Below are positions 29,307 through 29,415 of a stretch of 29,415 nucleotides of DNA, piece by piece. The first letter of the stretch is position 1. The number at the start of each line of letters is the position of its first letter. This DNA is from CAZRIP01 sp964600165 (GTDB taxonomy: Bacteria; Elusimicrobiota; Elusimicrobia; UBA1565; UBA9628). The translations under genes and the position numbers were made by a program. The stretch spans positions 1-29,415 of the forward strand of contig CAZRIP010000034.1 of assembly GCA_964600165.1 (NCBI GenBank), given 5' to 3'. The notes beneath the pieces are model-generated. The model worked only from the letters and a program-made list of their open reading frames with translations. It had not been told where the DNA came from and searched no databases.

Positions 29307-29415
29307 TTATACAACGGAAACCGGCAGCCGGACCGAGAAGACGGTGCGGCCCGGGGCGGACTCCACGGCGATTTCACCCCCGTGCGCCTTGACGATGTCG
29401 CGCGTGATCGCGAGG
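29307..29415 (-). CDS. Sensor histidine kinase, C-terminal end only
   Basis: The minus-strand frame from the window edge to TAA at 29309-29307 reads LAITRDIVKAHGGEIAVESA, then PGRTVFSVRLPVSVV. This is the G2-proximal end of a GHKL/HATPase_c domain: the 'iv..HgG.i.veS.pg.Gt.f.v.LP' pattern, with Arg where the second Gly usually stands. The kinase would autophosphorylate a His in its missing part and pass the phosphate to a response regulator. The TATAAT at 29311-29306 overlaps this stop and could be a promoter for pepP, but no -35 box fits. Confidence 0.85.
   Translation of the reverse strand, partial: LAITRDIVKAHGGEIAVESAPGRTVFSVRLPVSVV

Noticed and set aside
28022..29392. Long plus-strand ORF of 456 residues opposite pepP
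   Set aside because: It lies antisense to a complete M24 gene with all metal ligands and is low-complexity Val/Ala/Arg/Asp.
1..29415. CRISPR array, prophage or insertion sequence
   Set aside because: No regularly spaced direct repeats, phage structural genes, or transposase with terminal repeats were seen on either strand.

Overview
The window is about 29.4 kb of GC-rich, densely packed bacterial chromosome. Many genes overlap by 4 bases (ATGA or GTGA). A lipoprotein, a PilT-type ATPase, several signal peptides and a cellulose-synthase-like glycosyltransferase suggest a Gram-negative-type cell envelope. The phylum cannot be fixed from the sequence alone; an Elusimicrobiota-like GC-rich lineage is only a guess. 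Both ends cut genes: a ferritin-like protein on the left and a sensor histidine kinase on the right.

Left block (2-8552, + strand): one tightly coupled run that looks like an envelope or exopolysaccharide locus. It holds a ferritin-like di-iron protein, a NodU/CmcH-type carbamoyltransferase, a DUF5989 small membrane protein, a 1124-residue fusion of a GT2 synthase to a GH2-like hydrolase, a four-helix membrane protein, a membrane-anchored SGNH hydrolase and a TPR lipoprotein. A convergent ROK/polyphosphate-glucokinase-like gene, a HAD hydrolase, a HigBA toxin-antitoxin pair and tRNA-Asn follow.

Middle block (11385-17485): an operon of a PilT-like ATPase, a cyclic-nucleotide-binding protein, a secreted PsbP-like protein, a delta3-delta2-enoyl-CoA isomerase-like protein and a 2,4-dienoyl-CoA reductase-like SDR. 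The last two would be the two auxiliary enzymes for beta-oxidation of unsaturated fatty acids. A YtxH-like stress protein, a secreted orphan and a three-gene minus-strand cluster follow.

Accessory block (17629-20664): AT-richer DNA that I read as an integron gene-cassette array without an integrase (a CALIN). Up to six attC-like sites, read on the minus strand, separate cassettes for a periplasmic VOC protein, a DUF1287/NlpC-like protein, a RelE-HTH toxin-antitoxin pair and a BrnTA pair. Two antitoxin stop codons lie inside attC R boxes, as in canonical cassettes.

Right block (20750-29415): a DoxX-VOC pair, a 919-residue coiled-coil protein divergent from a ParB-like gene with a Cys cluster, a membrane-anchored PHP phosphoesterase, a zinc-ribbon/proline-rich membrane protein, an M24 aminopeptidase P and the end of a histidine kinase.

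A feature running through the whole window is promoter placement. At about ten genes, native and cassette-borne, a sigma70-like -10 box ends only 5-11 bases before the start codon. This predicts leaderless or near-leaderless mRNAs. Three toxin-antitoxin promoters also carry inverted-repeat operators over or beside the -10 box.
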